Both the position numbers and the translations under genes were made by a program. This document shows, piece by piece, positions 48,023 to 58,424 of a stretch of 64,000 bases of DNA (its first letter is position 1; each line of letters begins with the position of its first letter). The notes beneath the pieces were generated by a model. The model was given only the letters and a program-made list of their open reading frames with translations, did no database searches and was not told the origin of the DNA. The stretch spans positions 62,001 through 126,000 of the forward strand of contig NZ_FRCQ01000009.1 in assembly GCF_900142965.1 (NCBI RefSeq). The letters run 5' to 3'. Source of the DNA: Rhizobacter sp. OV335 (GTDB lineage: Bacteria > Pseudomonadota > Gammaproteobacteria > Burkholderiales > Burkholderiaceae_C).

Positions 48023-50671
48023 ATGGCTTCGATAGCTGCAACGCCTTCTCCAAGCCTTTTTCACGCCACTTTGAGCGACCTAGACACCCCGGTGATCGAC
48101 ACCCTGCCGGCCGCCGCACTCGACGGGCCGGGCCTCGTCGCGCAGGTGCGCGCGTGGATGGCGCGCGGGGGCATCGAGGCGCGCGGCTGCGTGCTGCTGA
48201 TGCCGTTCGCGCAACAGCTGGGCGCGGCGCGTGCCGCCTGGGCGCAGGCCGGCGGCTGGATGCCGGAGATCGAGACCACGCAGACGCTCGCGCAGCGGCT
48301 CGGCCCGCCGCCGGGGGCGCAGGAAGGCCAGATCAGCTTCGATGTCCACCTCGATCGCCTGGCGGCCGCGCGCATCCTGCGCAGCCAGGCACGGCTGCAG
48401 GCCTGGGGCCGCACCGATCCGCGGGCTTTCGACGATGCGGTGGCCGGCTTCGTGCGGCTGTCGCACGGGCTTGCGCGCGCTGCGGCGGCGATCGAGCCGT
48501 CCGGCCGCGAAGCCCATTGGCGACAAGCCCGCGCGCTGCTGGCCGCCGGCGACGGGCCCGGGCTCACCGAGCGTCAGATCGCGGCGATCGCGGTCGAATG
48601 GGCCGCGGCCGCCGCGCCGCCGCACACCGACGCGCTGTTCGCGCTGCGTCCTGCCGCCTGGATCGCGGTCCGCGTCGGCGGCAGCGATCCGCTGACCGAC
48701 GCGCTGCTGCGTGCCGCGAACGTGCCGGCCGTCGTCATCGACACCGATGCCGCGGCGCTGCGCCTGCCGTCGCGCACGCCGGCCGTCGCGCTGTGCGAGG
48801 GCTTCGAGGACGAGGCGCAGTGCACGGCCGCGCAGGTGCTCGCGCATGTGCAGCGCGGCGAGCTGCCGGTGGCGCTGGTCGCGCAGGACCGGCTGCTGGT
48901 GCGCCGTGTGCATGCCTTGCTGGCGCGGCAGTCGGTCGCGGTGCTCGACGAAACCGGCTGGAAGTTGTCGACCACGCGGGCCGCGGCGCAGCTGATGGGG
49001 CTGTTGCGCGCGGTCGGTGCGTCGAGCGCCGATGCGACGCTCGACGCACTCAAATCGCTGACCGCGCCGTGGCCCGGCCTCGGCCCCGTGGCCGCGCTGA
49101 CGCAATCGCTCGAAGCCACCTGCCGCCGCCAGGGCTGGCGCCGCACGTCGCAGATCGATGCCGAGCGGCTGCACCCGGGCGAAGCCCGCTTGTGGGCCGC
49201 GTTGAGCGCCGCGCTGGCGCCGCTCGCCGAGCCCGGCCGACGCCCGTTGCGCGACTGGTGCGAGGCCTTGCAAGGCCTGCTCGGCGCAGCCGGCCTGGCC
49301 GATGCGCTGGCCGATGACGCGGCCGGCGCCCAGGTGCTGGCTGCACTGTGGCTGTCCGAAGGCCGCGGCTGGCCGGCGCAGGCGGGGCAGACCTCGATGA
49401 CGCTGGAGCAATTCCGCCAATGGGTCGACGGCGTGCTCGAGGAGTCGTCGTTCGTGCCGCCCGCGCCGCCGCAGCCGGCGGTCGTGATCACGCCGCTCGC
49501 GCATGCCACGCTGCGGCCGTTCGCCGCGCTGGTGCTGCCCGGCGCCGACGAGCGCCACCTCGGCGCCGGCGTCGATCCGCTGCCCTTCATCAGCGATGCG
49601 CAGGCGGTGGCGCTCGGCCTGCCCAGCGCGGCCAGCCGCCGCGAGCGCGAGGCCTTGTCGTTCGCGCATGCGATGCATGCCGCGCAGGTCACGCTGCTGC
49701 GCCGGCATGTCGACGGCAGCGAGCCGCTGTCGGCCAGCCCGCTGGTCGAGCGGCTGTCGCTCGCGCTGCAGAAGGCGTCGCGCGCTTTCGAGCCCTGGGC
49801 CGATCCGCGCCCGTCGCAGGCGGTCGAACCGCAGCCGGTCTTCATGCCCGCGCCGTCGGCCGCTGCCTTGCTGCCGGACCGGCTGTCGGCCAGTGCCTGC
49901 GAAGCGCTGCGCGCCTGCCCGTACCGCTTCCACGCGCTGCACATGCTGAAGCTGCGCGAGCCCGGCGAGCTCGACGAAGAGGTCGAGAAGCGCGACTACG
50001 GCAACTGGCTGCACGCGGTGCTGCAGGCCTTCCACGAGACGCGCGCCGAGCCGGGCACGCCGGCCGACGAGACGGCCCGCCTGCTGCACCTGGGCCGCAC
50101 GATGCAGGACCGCGCCGGCCTCGCCGATGAGGATTTCCTGCCGTACGGGGCCAGCTTCGAGCAGCTCGCGCCGCGCTACATCGCGTGGCTGCACGAGCGC
50201 GATGCGCAAGGCATCGCGTGGGCCGAAGGCGAGCAGGCGCACGAGATCGACCTGCCGGCGCCGGCGGCCGTCACGCTGCATGGCCGCATCGACCGCGCCG
50301 ACCGCCGCCGCGACGAGGGCGCCGACGTGCTGGAGCTGATCGACTACAAGACCGGCAGCGAGAGCGCGCTGCGCCAGCAGGTGCGCCAGCCGCTCGAAGA
50401 CACGCAGCTCGCGTTCTACGCCGCGCTGATGCGCCCGCACACCGACGCCGGCCTGCAGGCTGTCTACCTGCTGCTCGATGCCGGCCACGAGATCCGCCAG
50501 GTGCCGCACCCCGAGGTCGAGGCGAGCGCGCAGGCGCTGGTCGAGGGCCTGTCCGATGAACTCGCCCGCATCCGCGCTGGTGCCGGCCTGCCGGCGCTCG
50601 GCGAGGGCCGCGTCTGCGATTTCTGCGAGGCCCGTGGGCTGTGCCGCAAAGACCAATGGAGCGCACGATGA
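48023..50671 (+). CDS. AddB-like DNA repair protein with PD-(D/E)XK nuclease (TIGR03623-type)
   Basis: An 882-residue protein related to AddB. No Walker A motif is visible in the N-terminal half, so it is probably an inactive helicase scaffold. The C-terminal third is a RecB-type nuclease: [37 protein letters not shown], then the catalytic [11 protein letters not shown]...[12 protein letters not shown]. Cys residues in CEALRAC and in the final [15 protein letters not shown] suggest an AddB-style 4Fe-4S cluster. Its stop overlaps the AddA-like start (ATGA). Together they would process double-strand breaks for RecA. The start codon is uncertain. Confidence 0.88.
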   Translation: MASIAATPSPSLFHATLSDLDTPVIDTLPAAALDGPGLVAQVRAWMARGGIEARGCVLLMPFAQQLGAARAAWAQAGGWMPEIETTQTLAQRLGPPPGAQEGQISFDVHLDRLAAARILRSQARLQAWGRTDPRAFDDAVAGFVRLSHGLARAAAAIEPSGREAHWRQARALLAAGDGPGLTERQIAAIAVEWAAAAAPPHTDALFALRPAAWIAVRVGGSDPLTDALLRAANVPAVVIDTDAAALRLPSRTPAVALCEGFEDEAQCTAAQVLAHVQRGELPVALVAQDRLLVRRVHALLARQSVAVLDETGWKLSTTRAAAQLMGLLRAVGASSADATLDALKSLTAPWPGLGPVAALTQSLEATCRRQGWRRTSQIDAERLHPGEARLWAALSAALAPLAEPGRRPLRDWCEALQGLLGAAGLADALADDAAGAQVLAALWLSEGRGWPAQAGQTSMTLEQFRQWVDGVLEESSFVPPAPPQPAVVITPLAHATLRPFAALVLPGADERHLGAGVDPLPFISDAQAVALGLPSAASRREREALSFAHAMHAAQVTLLRRHVDGSEPLSASPLVERLSLALQKASRAFEPWADPRPSQAVEPQPVFMPAPSAAALLPDRLSASACEALRACPYRFHALHMLKLREPGELDEEVEKRDYGNWLHAVLQAFHETRAEPGTPADETARLLHLGRTMQDRAGLADEDFLPYGASFEQLAPRYIAWLHERDAQGIAWAEGEQAHEIDLPAPAAVTLHGRIDRADRRRDEGADVLELIDYKTGSESALRQQVRQPLEDTQLAFYAALMRPHTDAGLQAVYLLLDAGHEIRQVPHPEVEASAQALVEGLSDELARIRAGAGLPALGEGRVCDFCEARGLCRKDQWSAR

Positions 50672-53600
50672 ACGCCCCGGCCTACCAGGCGGACGGCGCG
50701 CCGGTCTCGCGCGAGGCGTTCTACACGATCGCCTGCGACCCGCAGCGCAGTGTCGTCGTCGAGGCCTGCGCCGGCGCCGGCAAGACCTGGATGCTGGTGT
50801 CGCGCATCGTGCGCGCGCTGCTCGACGGCGCGCGCCCGCAGGAGATCCTCGCGATCACCTTCACCCGCAAGGCGGCTGGCGAGATGCGCGAGCGGCTCAA
50901 CCAGTGGCTGGCCGATTTCGCGTCGCCGCTCGTCGACGATGCGAAGCGCGCGGCCGAGCTGGTCGCGCGCGGCGTGCCGCCGGCGCAGGCGGCGGGGCTC
51001 GCGGCGCGGCTGGCCGGCCTGCACGAAGAGGTGCTCACCACCGGCCGGCCGGTCGAGATCCGCACCTTCCACGCCTGGTTCTCGCAGTTGCTGAAGACCG
51101 CGCCGCTCGACCTGCTGGCCGAGCTCGGGCTGCAGCCCGGCATGAGCCTGATCGAGGACATCGACGAGCACCTCGGCGAGATCTTCCGGCGCTTCCACGC
51201 GGCGCTGCTCGACGACGATGCGCTGCATGCCGACTACCGCGCGCTGATCGAGCGGCGCGGCCGTTCGCAGACCGCGAAGTGGCTCGCGACGGTGCTCGAC
51301 AAGCGCGTCGAGATCGAGCTCGCCGACGAGGCCGGCGTGCTCGACGAGAGCGTGCCGTCGGCCGCGCAGCTGTGGCCGGCGCTGGCCGCGCTGCCGCATC
51401 CGGGGCACCGGCTGAACGACGCCGAGGCGCGCGCGTTGCTGCTGCGCGTGGCCGCGGCGCTCGGTGCGCAGACCAAGGCCACGCCGCGCAAGCAGGGCAG
51501 CCTGCTCGAGCAGGCGCTGGCGCTCGACGAGCCCGAGGCCGCGTTGAACGCCGCACGCAGCGCCTTGCTCAACAGCAGCGGCCAGTTGCGCGCCCACCTG
51601 GCCGCGCCCGAACTCGACGACGCGGTCGCGCTGCTCGACGCGATCCACCACGCCACGCGTCAGCAGCTCGCGCACGACGAGCACCTGCGCATGGCGCGGC
51701 TGTCGCGCGTGCTGCTCGCGCAGTTCGCCGCGTTCAAGCGCCTGCGCGGGCTGGCCGACATGGCCGATCTCGAACGCTGCGCGCTCGCGCTGCTGCGCGA
51801 CGCCGACCTGTCCGGCTGGGTGCAGGAGCGGCTCGATTCGCGCGTGCGCCACGTGCTGATCGACGAGTTCCAGGACACCAGCCCGCTGCAGTGGCATGCG
51901 CTGCACAGCTGGTTGTCGGCCTATGCCGGCGCCGGCGGCGGCGCGAGCGGTCAGCGGCCGCCGTCGGTCTTCATCGTCGGCGACCCGAAGCAGAGCATCT
52001 ACCGCTTCCGTCGCGCCGAGCCGCGGGTGTTCGCCGCGGCCGCCGAGTTCGTCGCCGACGGCCTGGGTGGACATGTGCTGGCCTGCGACCACACGCGGCG
52101 CAATGCGCCCGAGGTGATCGCCGCGCTGAACCAGGTGTTCGAGGCGGCGCAGCGCGATGGCGAGTACAGCGATTTCCGCGCGCACAGCACCGAGATCGCA
52201 CCGATTGCCGGCGCCGGCCTGCGCGCGTTGCCGCCGGTGCCGCGCCCGCCGCGCGAGTCCGCCGCGCGCCATGAAGGCACGCTGCTGTGGCGCGACAGCC
52301 TGGCCACGCCGCGCCACGAGCCCGAAGAAGTGCTGCGCGAGCAAGAGGCCCATTGGGTCGCGCAGGCGGCCGGCGAGCTCGTGGCCAGCGGCGCGTTCGC
52401 GCCCGGCGAGATCTTCGTACTGTGCCGCAAGCGCGCGTCGCTGCGGCTGGTCGCGCAGGCGCTGCAGGCGCGGCACCTGCCGGCTGCGGCCGTCGAAGAC
52501 CAATCGCTGATGGATGCACCCGAGGTGCGCGACCTGATCGCGATGCTCGATGCGCTGGCCTCGCCGCAGCACCGGCTGTCCCTCGCGCAGGCGCTGCGCA
52601 GCCCGCTGTTCGGGGCCGCAGACGGCGAACTGATCGCACTGGCGCAGCAGGTGGCCGATGGCGGCGACTGGTTCGGCGCGCTGCTGGCCGGGCCGCACGA
52701 CGGCCACCCGGCGCTGCAGCGCGCGCAGCGGCTGCTGCCGGCCTGGCTGCAGGCCGCGCGCGAGCTGCCGCCGCACGACCTGCTGGACCGCATCGTGGCC
52801 CAGAGCGGCTACCGCGAGCGGGTCGCGGCCACCGTGCCGCCCGAGCAGCGCGCCGCGGCGCTGAACGCGATCGACGCGCTGCTCGGCCAGGCGCTGACGC
52901 TCGACGGCGCGCGCTACGCGACGCCGTACAACTTCGTGCGCGCGCTGAAGCGCCGCGCGCTGAAGGTGGCGCCGCCGGCCCAGCGCAACGCGGTGCAGCT
53001 GCTGACGGTGCACGGCGCGAAGGGCCTGGAGGCGCGCGTCGTCTTCATCATGGACAGCGCGCCCGAGCGGTCCGGCACCGACACCGCCACCGTGCTGGTC
53101 GACTGGCCGGTCGAGCTGGACCGGCCGGCGCGCTGTGCCTTCGTCTACTCCGAGGGGGACGTGCCGCCGTCGCTGGCGCCGGCGATGGGGGCCGAGCTGG
53201 CGGCGCGGCAGCGCGAGGAGCTCAACGGCCTGTACGTCGCGATGACCCGGGCCCGCGAGCAGGTGGTGTTCAGCCGCACCGAGCCGCACATCGCGGCGCC
53301 CGGCGCGTCGTGGTGGCAGCGCGTCGACGCGCTCGCGCGGCCATGGCTGCCGGCCGACGTGGCGTCGGCCGAGGCGGGGCAGGGCGCCTTCGCGCTGCCG
53401 GTCTTGCCGGGCTTGCCGCCGGTTCCGGTGGCAGGTCTCGCGCCGCTGGCCTTCGCCGCGCGCGACGATCGTGCGTCGCGCCTCGGCCAGGCGGTGCACC
53501 GCACGCTCGAATGGGCGACGGCCGAGCGCGCCACCGGCGCCGTCGACGACGCCGCGCTGGAGGCCCTTGCCACTGCTGCCGCCAGCGCCTTCGACAGCCC

Positions 53601-53937
53601 GCCGCGCGAGGTGCTGCGCATCGCGTCGACGATGCTGAAGCACGCCAGCGGCCGCCGCTTCTTCGAGCGCGCCGGGTTGCTGTGGGCCGGCAACGAAGTG
53701 GCGGTGGCGCAGGGCGCGCAGGCGCTGCGCATCGACCGGCTGGTCGCGCTGGACGAAGGCGGCGAGCGCGTCTGGTGGGTGCTCGACTACAAGCTGGCCC
53801 ACAAGCCGCAGGCGCAGCAGGAGTACCAGCAGCAGATGCAGCGCTACCGCGACGCGGTGCAGGCGCTGCAACCCGGCGAGCGCGTGCGCTGCGCGCTGAT
53901 CGCCGGCACCGGCGAGGTGGTGGAGCTCGACATCTGA
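50668..53937 (+). CDS. UvrD/RecB-family helicase-nuclease (AddA-like)
   Basis: A 1089-residue DNA helicase-exonuclease. Motif I (Walker A) is EACAGAGKTWMLVSR (residues 32-46), Ia ILAITFTRKAAGEMRERL, Walker B VLIDEFQDTSPLQW, IV GDPKQSIYRFRRA, and V LTVHGAKGLEARVVF, followed by LYVAMTRAREQVVF. The C-terminal nuclease includes RASRLGQAVHRTLEWA and WWVLDYKLAHKPQAQQEYQQQ. It is coupled to the AddB-like gene. It is the motor of a two-subunit AddAB-type complex. Confidence 0.93.
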   Translation: MNAPAYQADGAPVSREAFYTIACDPQRSVVVEACAGAGKTWMLVSRIVRALLDGARPQEILAITFTRKAAGEMRERLNQWLADFASPLVDDAKRAAELVARGVPPAQAAGLAARLAGLHEEVLTTGRPVEIRTFHAWFSQLLKTAPLDLLAELGLQPGMSLIEDIDEHLGEIFRRFHAALLDDDALHADYRALIERRGRSQTAKWLATVLDKRVEIELADEAGVLDESVPSAAQLWPALAALPHPGHRLNDAEARALLLRVAAALGAQTKATPRKQGSLLEQALALDEPEAALNAARSALLNSSGQLRAHLAAPELDDAVALLDAIHHATRQQLAHDEHLRMARLSRVLLAQFAAFKRLRGLADMADLERCALALLRDADLSGWVQERLDSRVRHVLIDEFQDTSPLQWHALHSWLSAYAGAGGGASGQRPPSVFIVGDPKQSIYRFRRAEPRVFAAAAEFVADGLGGHVLACDHTRRNAPEVIAALNQVFEAAQRDGEYSDFRAHSTEIAPIAGAGLRALPPVPRPPRESAARHEGTLLWRDSLATPRHEPEEVLREQEAHWVAQAAGELVASGAFAPGEIFVLCRKRASLRLVAQALQARHLPAAAVEDQSLMDAPEVRDLIAMLDALASPQHRLSLAQALRSPLFGAADGELIALAQQVADGGDWFGALLAGPHDGHPALQRAQRLLPAWLQAARELPPHDLLDRIVAQSGYRERVAATVPPEQRAAALNAIDALLGQALTLDGARYATPYNFVRALKRRALKVAPPAQRNAVQLLTVHGAKGLEARVVFIMDSAPERSGTDTATVLVDWPVELDRPARCAFVYSEGDVPPSLAPAMGAELAARQREELNGLYVAMTRAREQVVFSRTEPHIAAPGASWWQRVDALARPWLPADVASAEAGQGAFALPVLPGLPPVPVAGLAPLAFAARDDRASRLGQAVHRTLEWATAERATGAVDDAALEALATAAASAFDSPPREVLRIASTMLKHASGRRFFERAGLLWAGNEVAVAQGAQALRIDRLVALDEGGERVWWVLDYKLAHKPQAQQEYQQQMQRYRDAVQALQPGERVRCALIAGTGEVVELDI

Positions 53938-53942
53938 CGCTC

Positions 53943-53981
53943 GAAAAGCTGCCACCCTGGCTGAAATTGGCAGGGCTTTTC
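53943..53981 (+). terminator. Terminator-like hairpin after the AddA-like gene
   Basis: GAAAAGCTGCCA pairs with TGGCA...GCTTTTC with a 2-base bulge and 13-base loop; TTTT is inside the 3' arm. It lies 5 bases beyond the stop and ahead of the pseudokinase gene. Confidence 0.55.
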
Positions 53982-54056
53982 CGGGTTCATCTGCGCACCA
54001 CGATGCAGCATTCAGTCGTCCAATAAGCCAACTTCGTCCCATTGCGCCCTTCGCCC

Positions 54057-55928
54057 ATGTCCGTTCCGGAGACTCCTGCCGCCAAGACCGCGCCGACGCG
54101 TGCGTTCGGTCGCTATCAGCTGCGCCAGCTGCTGGGCAAGAGCGACCGCAGCATGGTCTGGCTGGCCTTCGATCCGCGCGCCTCGCAGGAGGTGATGTTG
54201 ACGCTGCCGCGCGTACAGCCCGCCGATGCGGCCGGCCTGGAGGCCTGGACGCGCGACGCCAAGCTCGCCGCGCGGCTCGACCACCCGAACCTCGCCCACG
54301 TCATCGAAGTGGGCGTGCAGGACCACTGGCCGTATGTCGCGGTCGACCGCGCGCTCGGCAGCACGCTGGCCGAGCGGCTCGCGGCCACGCCCGGGCTGAC
54401 CGCCAACGAAGCGGTGGGCTGGATGATCCAGGCGCTCGAAGGCCTGGCCTTCGCGCACGACGCCGGCGTGGCGCACCGCGACCTGCAACTGCACCACGTG
54501 CTGCTCAGCGAGCAGGGCACGGTGCGCGTGATGGCGCTGGCTGTCGCCTCGTCCGCGCCCGCCGCCGCCGGCGAGGCGGCTGCCACCGATCGCGCCCATG
54601 ACCGGGCGCACGACCGCGCGATGCCGATGGACCCGAACCAGCTGCGCGCCGCCCGCGTCGCCGCGGAGCGCGACGTGCTGTGTGCCGGCCTGGTGCTGCA
54701 CCATCTGCTGTCGGGCCAGCCCGCGCTCGACGAACCCGACACCGCCCGCGTCATCGACCTGCTGCCGCCGACCGGCCGCGAGATCATCCGGCTGCCGTGG
54801 GGCACGCCCAAGCCGATTCCCGATGCGCTGCGCGCCATCGCCAACCGCGCGACCGACCGCCAGGAGCGCCAGCGCTACCACAGCGCCCGCACGATGCTGC
54901 GCGCGATGTCGGGCTGGCGCGAGACCGATGCGCAGGACAGCGGCGGCGCGATCGCGCTGCTGATCGACCGCATGCGCAGCATCGGCCACCTGCCGGCGGC
55001 GCCCGGCGTCGCGCAGCGCGTCGGCCGGCTCGCGATGGCCGAGGGCCAGCGCACCGACGAGATCGCCCAGCAGATCCTGCAGGACATGGCGCTCAGCTTC
55101 GAGCTGCTGCGCACCGTCAACTCGGCCCAGGTGCAGGGCACGCAGATTTCCGGCAACGGGCCGGTGCTCACCATCCGCCGCGCGGTCGCGCTGATGGGGC
55201 TGAAGGGCGTGCGCAGTGCGGCCGCGGTGCTGCGGCCGTGGCCCGGGCCGCTGTCGCCCGTGCATGCCGATGCCTTGCAGAAGCTGATGGACCGGGTGCG
55301 CCTGGCCGGCCACACCGCGCAGGTGCTGCGCCCGGCGGGCTACGACCCCGAGGTGATCTACCTGATCGCGACGCTGCAGAACCTGGGCCGGCTGATGGTG
55401 CAGTACCACTTTCCGGACGAAGCCGAACAGATCCGCCAGCTGATGCAGCCGATCCCGCCCACCGAGCCGGGCGAGGCCGAGCAGCCGGGCATGACCGAAG
55501 AGGGCGCGTCGTTCGCGGTGCTCGGCGTCGACAGCGAACTGCTGGGCGCCGCGGTGGCGCGCCACTGGGGCTTGAACGACGAGGTGCTGCACATGGTGCG
55601 CCGCTTGCCGGCCACGCGCCCGGTGCGCACCGCCGACAGCGATGGCGACGTGCTGCGCATTGCCGCGAGCGCCGCCAACGAGGCGGTCGACGTGGTGAGC
55701 CAGATGCCTGCCGCGCGCATCGGTGCCGGCCTGGCCGCGGTGGCGCAGCGCTATGCGCGGCCGCTGGAGGTGACCGCGCGCGACATCGGCGAGGCGCTGC
55801 AGAGCGCCCGTCAGGCGATGACGACCGGTGGCGTGGCCGTGTCGCCGCGCCATCCGCCGGCCGACGATGCGGCGCCGCCCGCGGGCGGGCTGCGCGGGCT
55901 GGCCGCGTCGCGATCGCGCCCGCAGTAA
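54057..55928 (+). CDS. Pseudokinase-HDOD protein
   Basis: A 623-residue cytoplasmic protein. An N-terminal Ser/Thr-kinase fold (about residues 18-290) has lost its key residues. The Gly loop is LGKSDRSMVW. The VAVK Lys is Thr49 (EVMLTL). The catalytic loop is HRDLQLHH, with Gln144 and His147 for Lys and Asn. The DFG motif reads ALA at 160-162. ATP phosphotransfer is therefore unlikely. The C-terminal HDOD domain (about 300-560: IGHLPAAPGVAQRVGRLA...DMALSFELLRTVNSAQVQ...RRAVALMGLKGVRSAA) is well kept. It is 21 bases ahead of an intact kinase-HDOD gene of the same design, so the two are paralogues that probably act together. Confidence 0.85.
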   Translation: MSVPETPAAKTAPTRAFGRYQLRQLLGKSDRSMVWLAFDPRASQEVMLTLPRVQPADAAGLEAWTRDAKLAARLDHPNLAHVIEVGVQDHWPYVAVDRALGSTLAERLAATPGLTANEAVGWMIQALEGLAFAHDAGVAHRDLQLHHVLLSEQGTVRVMALAVASSAPAAAGEAAATDRAHDRAHDRAMPMDPNQLRAARVAAERDVLCAGLVLHHLLSGQPALDEPDTARVIDLLPPTGREIIRLPWGTPKPIPDALRAIANRATDRQERQRYHSARTMLRAMSGWRETDAQDSGGAIALLIDRMRSIGHLPAAPGVAQRVGRLAMAEGQRTDEIAQQILQDMALSFELLRTVNSAQVQGTQISGNGPVLTIRRAVALMGLKGVRSAAAVLRPWPGPLSPVHADALQKLMDRVRLAGHTAQVLRPAGYDPEVIYLIATLQNLGRLMVQYHFPDEAEQIRQLMQPIPPTEPGEAEQPGMTEEGASFAVLGVDSELLGAAVARHWGLNDEVLHMVRRLPATRPVRTADSDGDVLRIAASAANEAVDVVSQMPAARIGAGLAAVAQRYARPLEVTARDIGEALQSARQAMTTGGVAVSPRHPPADDAAPPAGGLRGLAASRSRPQ

Positions 55929-55949
55929 GCCGCTGCCGTACCGAACCTG

Positions 55950-58379
55950 ATGCCCGCTGCCGCCATGGCCTCGCGCCCTGCCACCCTGGGCCGCTTCGAA
56001 CTGCGGCGAATGCTCGGCAAGGGCGCGCAGGCGACCGTCTGGCTGGCCCATGACCCGCGCCTGGAGCGCGAGGTGGCCGTCAAGCTGATGCGCCCCGGCG
56101 CCGACACCGAGACGGTCGGCCATTTTCTGCAGGAGGCGCGCAGCGTCAGCCGGCTGACCCATCCGCACATCGTGCCGGTCTTCGAGGCTGATGTTCACGA
56201 GCAGCAGCCCTACCTCGTCTTCGAATACGTGGCCGGCCCGACGCTGGCCGAGAGCTTGCGCGCGAAAGGCGCGATGCCGGCGCGCGACGCGGTGGAGATG
56301 ATGCTGGGCGTGCTGGACGCGCTGACCGCCGCGCATGCGGCCGGCGTGATCCACCGCGACCTGAAGCCGTCGAACATCCTGGTGGACGGCGAGGGCCGGG
56401 CGCGCGTGATGGACTTCGGCATCGCCGCGAGCGTGAATGCACAGCACGTGCAGCAGGTGGTCGGCACGCCGGGCTACATGTCGCCCGAGGCGACGCACGG
56501 GCTGAAACCGGCGCCGGCGATGGATCTGTTCTCGGCCGCGCTGGTGCTGGCCGAGATGCTGTGCGGGCGGCAGCTGCTGATCGAGAAAGACCCATTCCGC
56601 GCGATGTACCGCGTGGCGCATGAAGACATGGTGTGGCCGAAGGATGCCGCCGGCGATGCCGACGACGCGCTGCGCGCGATCGTGATGCGCAGCCTGGCAC
56701 GCGACCCGGCCCAGCGGCACGCCGACGTGGCCGCGTTCCGCAAGGCCTTGCAGGAGTGGCTGGTGCCGGCGGGGGCTGATGCGCCAGCGGCGGGGCAGGC
56801 GGCGCCATCGAGCAGCGGCACGCTGGAGTTCCTGCTGCGCCGCATGCGGCACAAGAGTGATTTCCCGGCGATGTCGGATTCGGTGGTGCGCATCCAGCGC
56901 GTTGCCAATTCGGAGACCGAGAGCCTCGCCAGCCTGTCGAGCGAGATCCTGAAGGACGTCGCGCTGACCAACAAGCTGCTGCGGCTGGTGAACACCGCGC
57001 ACTACACGCAGTCGGGTGGCGGCAGCATCAGCACGGTGTCGCGCGCGGTGGCGTTGATCGGCTTCGCCGGCATCCGCAACATCGCGCTCAGCCTGGTGCT
57101 GCTGGAGCACATGCACGACAAGGGGCATGCGAACCAGCTGAAGGAAGAGTTCCTGCGCTCGCTGATGGCCGGCTCGCTGGCCAATGAGCTGCTGCCGGGG
57201 TCGAAGGAGGGGGAGGAAGCCTTCATCGGCGCGATGTTCCAGAACCTGGGCCGGCTGCTGACGGAGTTCTACTTTCCGGACGAGGCGCGGCAGGTGCGCA
57301 AGCTGACCGGGACCAAGGGCGTCGGCGGCTCGACGATGGGCGAGCATGCGGCGTCGATCAGCGTGCTGGGCTTGAGCTTCGAGGAGCTGGGGCTGGGCAT
57401 CGCGAAGGCCTGGGGCTTCCCCGAGAGCCTGCAGCGCTGCATGCGCCGGCCGGTGGGCGACTTCCCGACGCGGCCGTGCGACAAGGCCGACCGCATGCGC
57501 TGGATCGCGCTGGCCGCCAACGAGGTGACCGACGCGATGATGCAGGCCGAGCCGGGCCGCGCGAGCAGTGCGATCGCGGCGGTGGCGCAGCGCTATGCGC
57601 GCGTGCTCGAGATCAGCCCGCGCGACATGCAGGCTGCGGCGCTGCTCGCGCAGCAGCGGCTAGCAGGCCTGGCCCAGGCGATGAGCCTGAGCGTGCAGCC
57701 GGGCTCGCCGGTGCGGCGATTGCTGGAGCAACCGGGCGGCAACGGCACGGCGAAGACGATCGTCGATGACGCCGACAGCCTGTCGGGGCATGAACTGCAG
57801 GCCACGATCGCGATCGACGTGACGCAGCCGGCCGAGAAGCCGTTCGACCAGGACGCAGCAGCCGCGATGCTGGGCGCGGGGATCCAGGACATCACGAACA
57901 CGATGGTCGAGGATTTCAAGCTCAACGACGTGCTGCGGATGATCCTGGAGACGATGCTGCGTGCGCTGGGTTTCCGGCGCATCGTGTTCTGCCTGCGCGA
58001 CCCGAAGACCGAGATGCTGACCGGGCGCTTCGGCATGGGCGATGACGTCGACAGCGCGTGCAAGCAATTCAAGGTGGCGCTGAAGCCGGCGCCGGGCACC
58101 GCGCCCGACCTGTTCAGCGCGGTGTGCCTGAAGGGGGCGGACACGCTGATCTCGGACGCGACGGTGCCGAACATCGCCGCAAGGCTGCCGGCGTGGTACC
58201 GGCAGCAGGTGAATGCGCCGGCGTTCCTTCTGCTGCCCTTGCTGATGAAGGGCGCGCCGTTCGCGCTGATTTATGCCGACAAGGCGCAGCCCGGCGGCAT
58301 CCAGCTGGGAGAGCGGGAGCTCTCGCTGCTGCGCACGCTGCGGAACCAGGCGGTGATGGCGTTCAAGCAGTCGCGCTGA
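55950..58379 (+). CDS. Ser/Thr protein kinase with HDOD and GAF domains
   Basis: An 809-residue signalling protein. The kinase (about residues 14-270) is intact: LGKGAQATVW, Lys45 (EVAVKLM), Glu62, HRDLKPSN (Asp137, Asn142), DFG at 155-157, and GTPGYMSPEA. HDOD (about 285-560) has RRMRHKSDFPAMSDSVVRIQ...DVALTNKLLRLVNTAHYTQ...RAVALIGFAGIRNIALSLVL. A C-terminal GAF (about 640-800) begins ITNTMVEDFKLNDVLRMILETMLRALGFRRIVFCLRD and ends ALIYADKAQPGGIQLGERELSLLRTLRNQA. No membrane segment. It likely phosphorylates a partner in response to a GAF-bound ligand; the neighbouring pseudokinase is the obvious partner. Confidence 0.9.
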   Translation: MPAAAMASRPATLGRFELRRMLGKGAQATVWLAHDPRLEREVAVKLMRPGADTETVGHFLQEARSVSRLTHPHIVPVFEADVHEQQPYLVFEYVAGPTLAESLRAKGAMPARDAVEMMLGVLDALTAAHAAGVIHRDLKPSNILVDGEGRARVMDFGIAASVNAQHVQQVVGTPGYMSPEATHGLKPAPAMDLFSAALVLAEMLCGRQLLIEKDPFRAMYRVAHEDMVWPKDAAGDADDALRAIVMRSLARDPAQRHADVAAFRKALQEWLVPAGADAPAAGQAAPSSSGTLEFLLRRMRHKSDFPAMSDSVVRIQRVANSETESLASLSSEILKDVALTNKLLRLVNTAHYTQSGGGSISTVSRAVALIGFAGIRNIALSLVLLEHMHDKGHANQLKEEFLRSLMAGSLANELLPGSKEGEEAFIGAMFQNLGRLLTEFYFPDEARQVRKLTGTKGVGGSTMGEHAASISVLGLSFEELGLGIAKAWGFPESLQRCMRRPVGDFPTRPCDKADRMRWIALAANEVTDAMMQAEPGRASSAIAAVAQRYARVLEISPRDMQAAALLAQQRLAGLAQAMSLSVQPGSPVRRLLEQPGGNGTAKTIVDDADSLSGHELQATIAIDVTQPAEKPFDQDAAAAMLGAGIQDITNTMVEDFKLNDVLRMILETMLRALGFRRIVFCLRDPKTEMLTGRFGMGDDVDSACKQFKVALKPAPGTAPDLFSAVCLKGADTLISDATVPNIAARLPAWYRQQVNAPAFLLLPLLMKGAPFALIYADKAQPGGIQLGERELSLLRTLRNQAVMAFKQSR

Positions 58380-58424
58380 GCCTCGTGCTGAGGGGCGTTG
58401 CGGGTGCGGCGTAGCATCGGCCGC

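Noticed and set aside
50464-54042. 1192-codon open frame opposite the AddA-like gene
   Set aside because: Same shadow effect; no start signal and no recognisable domain.
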